This document shows positions 6,705 through 9,268 of a DNA stretch of 9,268 nt, piece after piece; position 1 is the stretch's first letter; the number at the start of each line of letters is the position of its first letter. A program made the translations under genes and the position numbers. The stretch lies in assembly GCA_002391545.1 (NCBI GenBank), contig DGFF01000044.1, positions 1 to 9,268 on the forward strand, written 5' to 3'. The stretch is from Candidatus Fermentithermobacillaceae bacterium UBA3907. Its GTDB lineage: Bacteria; Bacillota; Sulfobacillia; Fermentithermobacillales; Fermentithermobacillaceae. A model generated the notes under the pieces. The model was given only the letters and a program-made list of their open reading frames with translations. It was not told where the DNA came from and did no database searches.

Positions 6705-7712
6705 CTACTGCAACAAGAAACCCTCTTTTAGAGGATCCATGGGATCTACCACGTAATTGTGGAACCCTGTAATGTAAGCCGCGCCTTCTACTTCACAAAT
6801 CACAGCAGGAAAATTGGATACTGAACTTTCTGAAACCACTTTAGCTGAGAGGGTGGTCCCAATTATGCTTTCGTTTACGAAAACTTCACCTAGTCCAATC
6901 TTCTTTTCGGAGTACATAAGAGCAAGTTCAGCGCAAGTTCCAGTGCCACAGGGCGACCTATCAACGTCACCGTTTGTGATAATTGCCGCGCTCTTACCGC
7001 TCATTCCAGGTGCAACTGGCTGCTCAATAAAATACACGTGAGTGACTGCATTGATGAATGGCTTTTCGGGGTGAACCACTGGAAAGACTTCGTTCACTGC
7101 ATCTTTGATCTTCGTGCCGATTCTCCTTATTACCCAATAATACTCTGGAGATATCTTGATCCCAACATCGTGGGCGTCTACTAGCGCGAAAAAATTCCCG
7201 CCATATGCGATATCCAAAGTCACTTCTCCTAAGCCTTGAATATCTGCACGAATATCTTTGTCATAAACAAAAGAAGCAGCGTTAGTAAAAGTCACAGATT
7301 GAGCCACGCCATTTTCAACCTTGACCCTTCCCTCAACCAAACCGGCAGGAGTTTCCAAGGTTACAACCGTCACAGGCTCAGATACTAAAACCATGCCACA
7401 TTCAACTAGAGCCGTACAAACACCTATGGTATCATGTCCGCACATCGGCAAATATCCACCTGTCTCCAGATATATAACGCCCACATCTGCGGCAGGATCA
7501 CATGGTTCGGTTAGTATCGCCCCTGACATGACGCTTTGTCCTCTAGGTTCGTGCATTAGCATAGTGCGCAACCAGTCCAAGTTTTCTTGAAAATAAAGCA
7601 TCTTTTCGGCAACTGTATCACCAGGTATAAAACCTATTCCTCCAGTCACGATTCTGGTAGGTTCACCACAAGTATGGGTATCTATGCACGTAATCATCTT
7701 TGAAAATCTCAT
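6705..7712 (-). CDS. Proline racemase family protein (proline racemase or hydroxyproline epimerase)
   Basis: 335-aa cytoplasmic enzyme of the proline racemase superfamily, which inverts the alpha-carbon of proline or 4-hydroxyproline using two cysteines as acid and base. Both are present: C91 in MCGHDTIG and C255 in DRSPCGTGT. This excludes the trans-3-hydroxyproline dehydratase branch, where one Cys is replaced. Other family signs are IDTHTCGEPTRIV (10-22), EPRGQSVMSGA (55-65), GGNFFALVDA (171-180) and the end AYITGFHNYVVDPMDPLKEGF. The length equals what I recall for clostridial PrdF. Sequence alone does not settle proline versus hydroxyproline. The ATG start has an excellent AAGGAGG (7720-7726) 7 nt upstream. 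Its neighbours on the same strand are DUF885 copy 2 upstream and M24 downstream, which suggests use of proline-rich peptides. None of the D-proline reductase (prd) genes appears in the window, so coupling to Stickland fermentation is conjecture. Confidence 0.92.
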   Translation of the reverse strand: MRFSKMITCIDTHTCGEPTRIVTGGIGFIPGDTVAEKMLYFQENLDWLRTMLMHEPRGQSVMSGAILTEPCDPAADVGVIYLETGGYLPMCGHDTIGVCTALVECGMVLVSEPVTVVTLETPAGLVEGRVKVENGVAQSVTFTNAASFVYDKDIRADIQGLGEVTLDIAYGGNFFALVDAHDVGIKISPEYYWVIRRIGTKIKDAVNEVFPVVHPEKPFINAVTHVYFIEQPVAPGMSGKSAAIITNGDVDRSPCGTGTCAELALMYSEKKIGLGEVFVNESIIGTTLSAKVVSESSVSNFPAVICEVEGAAYITGFHNYVVDPMDPLKEGFLLQ

Positions 7713-7751
7713 CTGAAGCCCTCCTTAAATAGCTGGAGTTGTGGCCGCCTT

Positions 7752-7832
7752 TTACCCTTCCCCACGCCCAAAGTCACCCAAGATATATTTAGCTAAGCCA
7801 GAACCCTTCTTGGTCCATTTCCCCTTTGCCAT
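7752..7832 (-). CDS. Possible small ORF of 26 residues, function unknown
   Basis: An ATG frame in the 167-bp spacer between DUF885 copy 2 and the racemase encodes 26 residues beginning MAKGKWTKKGSG and ending GDFGRGEG. It is rich in Gly and Lys and strongly basic at the front. No Shine-Dalgarno sequence precedes the ATG (GGAC is the nearest purine run). It has no recognisable family. It could be a leader peptide for the racemase, a decayed fragment, or chance; chance is the safest reading. Confidence 0.15.
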   Translation of the reverse strand: MAKGKWTKKGSGLAKYILGDFGRGEG

Positions 7833-7879
7833 GTAAACGTCCATACGAAAGTTAGGTTATTGCCCATTCAAAATTGTGA

Positions 7880-9268
7880 TTATGTTACCAGGCTGGCAAA
7901 ATCCTTTTGAAACCGCACTTTATCTTCCTGGCTAAGTTTTAAAAACCTCTCAAAATTGGGTAGGCTTAACCTTCCTACAGAAAACAGAATCTCTGTGAAT
8001 TCTTTGTCCCCGTATTTGAATTTCTCCTGGAGCGCCTCAATCTTCTTCATTCCGTAGTAGTAACAAGTCATGTAGCCAGGATTACGTTCCTGGTACCGAA
8101 CCTGACCTCTTGCGGATACCCTGTCAAACCCCAACTCTTTCATGTACAATTCCACTGCTTCCTCAACCGATCTCCCAAAGTAATGGAGCCATAAGTCAGC
8201 CTTAATCCTCACCGCTGTATGGTGACGTCGTAAGCGCACAAATAAAGGAAACACCGGATCAGAAAATATGTGCTCCATAAGTTTTTCCGACCTATGGGCT
8301 GTTCCCTCAAGCAGGGGAATATACCTCGACCCTATTTTTACTGTTTCAGGCAGGGGATCCAAAGTGGTCCTTACAAATTGTACGTGATGACCAGGATAAC
8401 ACTCGTGTATGGCCATCATCTTTAACCATCCATCAGTAACTGCTTTGTAATTACTATCGTTTAGAAACACTTCCCCCACAAGCGGCCTTCGCCTGAAGCA
8501 TCCTCCGCCGTAGCCACCCCATGGGTACGAATCTCGGCACTGTTCAGGTGTGGGACTTACTATGCAATATTCTTCTGGCAAGTTTACAAAGCCATCTTTG
8601 GTAGCGCGTTTGGCAATTTCCACATATTTTTCCATGCGGGAGAACATTTCTTCCACAGTGTCACAGGGGCCAGCGTACTGATCCAGGATCTTAAACACAT
8701 CTTCTAGCGACTCCACTGATCCAAGATTCAGACTTCGTGCTACATCCATCATTTCCTTTCTGGTACATTCTATTTCCTCTTCGTACCATTCCAACAGCTC
8801 CTCCAAGGGCACACCTAGTTCTCTGGAAAGGATTTCTCCGTACCTTTCCGGATCTATTTTGGCTTCAGTAAGTTCAGATAGATCTCCCAAAGTAGCCCTA
8901 TCCTGGGCGGCTCTATAAGATTCTGCTTCCCAACTTCTAGCTTTAGATACAAGTTCACTGAGCCTCTCTGCGAGGTCATTCTGAACATCCAAATCAAGGT
9001 CTCCGTAATACGAAGGTACTTTGCTTGCTACGTTGCCTGCAATAGTTTGTAGAACCTTACATGCCTGGGCTGTCTCTTGTATTTTGTCGGGATGAACTGT
9101 AGGAAAAAGACTTTTTACCCCCTCCCAAACATCATCTAACTGAGATAGCCGGGCTGAGAGAACTTGTAATCTAACATCGGCGGGTCTTGAATCCTGTCTT
9201 GAGTTAAAATCCAATAGATAGGTTTCTCGGCCTACGAACCAGTCGGGATTTTCAAAACTGCTGGCAAC
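7880..9268 (-). CDS. DUF885 family putative zinc metallopeptidase, copy 2 (5' end outside window)
   Basis: Close paralogue of the DUF885 gene at 3503-5173, in opposite orientation. The zinc motif HECYPGHH (bases 8384-8407) is intact; the following Glu is kept in LLEGTAHRSEKLM. CRDSYPWGGYGGGC, RRRPLVGEVFLND and RRHHTAVRIKADL match copy 1 almost residue for residue, and the C-terminal NPGYMTCYYYG corresponds to NRIGYFTCYYYG. The frame stays open to the window edge. A TTG at 9214 would give 444 aa, but the 18 codons upstream of it (9215-9268) still align without gaps to copy 1 residues about 91-108 (shared P, F, T and L positions). The true start therefore lies beyond the window, and the full protein should be near 550 aa. 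It is likely the first visible gene of a minus-strand set with racemase and M24. The metallopeptidase role is inferred from the family; the substrate is unknown. Confidence 0.88.
   Translation of the reverse strand, partial: VASSFENPDWFVGRETYLLDFNSRQDSRPADVRLQVLSARLSQLDDVWEGVKSLFPTVHPDKIQETAQACKVLQTIAGNVASKVPSYYGDLDLDVQNDLAERLSELVSKARSWEAESYRAAQDRATLGDLSELTEAKIDPERYGEILSRELGVPLEELLEWYEEEIECTRKEMMDVARSLNLGSVESLEDVFKILDQYAGPCDTVEEMFSRMEKYVEIAKRATKDGFVNLPEEYCIVSPTPEQCRDSYPWGGYGGGCFRRRPLVGEVFLNDSNYKAVTDGWLKMMAIHECYPGHHVQFVRTTLDPLPETVKIGSRYIPLLEGTAHRSEKLMEHIFSDPVFPLFVRLRRHHTAVRIKADLWLHYFGRSVEEAVELYMKELGFDRVSARGQVRYQERNPGYMTCYYYGMKKIEALQEKFKYGDKEFTEILFSVGRLSLPNFERFLKLSQEDKVRFQKDFASLVT

Noticed and set aside
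7843..7871. TTGAAT and TCGTAT, 17 nt apart on the minus strand, as a racemase promoter
   Set aside because: The -10 matches only 3 of 6; spacing alone is not enough.

Overview
The window reads like a chromosomal segment of a Bacillota (Clostridia-like), probably anaerobic and peptide- and sugar-using bacterium. This rests on strong GGAGG-type ribosome binding sites, at least one TTG start codon, the protein families present (a SDH-family Clp-fold membrane proteinase, a PrdF-length proline racemase, a GH42 beta-galactosidase), and an imperfect-palindrome REP-like element of a style I associate with Clostridia. The taxonomic call is an inference from family resemblance; no rRNA or marker gene is present.

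Layout. 82-2304 (+) is a complete GH42 beta-galactosidase. It converges on 2391-3260 (-), a membrane-anchored serine proteinase of the SDH/ClpP-fold family; a weak hairpin lies between them. A 242-bp divergent spacer (3261-3502) carries the first REP-like hairpin. 3503-5173 (+) is a DUF885 putative zinc metallopeptidase with a TTG start. It converges on an M24 'pita-bread' peptidase-like gene (about 5299-6489, -). The 125-bp spacer between them holds the second REP-like hairpin, which lies 5 bp past the M24 stop. Next, all on the minus strand, come a proline racemase family gene (6705-7712) and a second DUF885 gene (7880 to beyond the window edge at 9268), a close paralogue of the first.

How the genes may work together. 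DUF885 (x2), M24 and proline racemase make a plausible small module for breaking down peptides and converting the released proline or hydroxyproline stereoisomers. The gene order DUF885-2, racemase, M24 on one strand, with spacers of 167 and 190-215 bp, allows co-transcription but does not prove it. GH42 and the SDH proteinase look like independent neighbours.

Most interesting points: (1) the M24 protein lacks three of the five canonical metal ligands, so it is unlikely to be an ordinary Xaa-Pro aminopeptidase; (2) two DUF885 paralogues flank it in opposite orientation and share a cysteine- and glycine-rich motif and an altered third-ligand region; (3) the two REP-like hairpins differ at two adjacent base pairs that changed in a compensatory way; (4) the second DUF885 gene clearly continues past the window edge, so the TTG at 9214 is not its real start. 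I see no tRNA, rRNA, CRISPR array, transposase gene or prophage gene.
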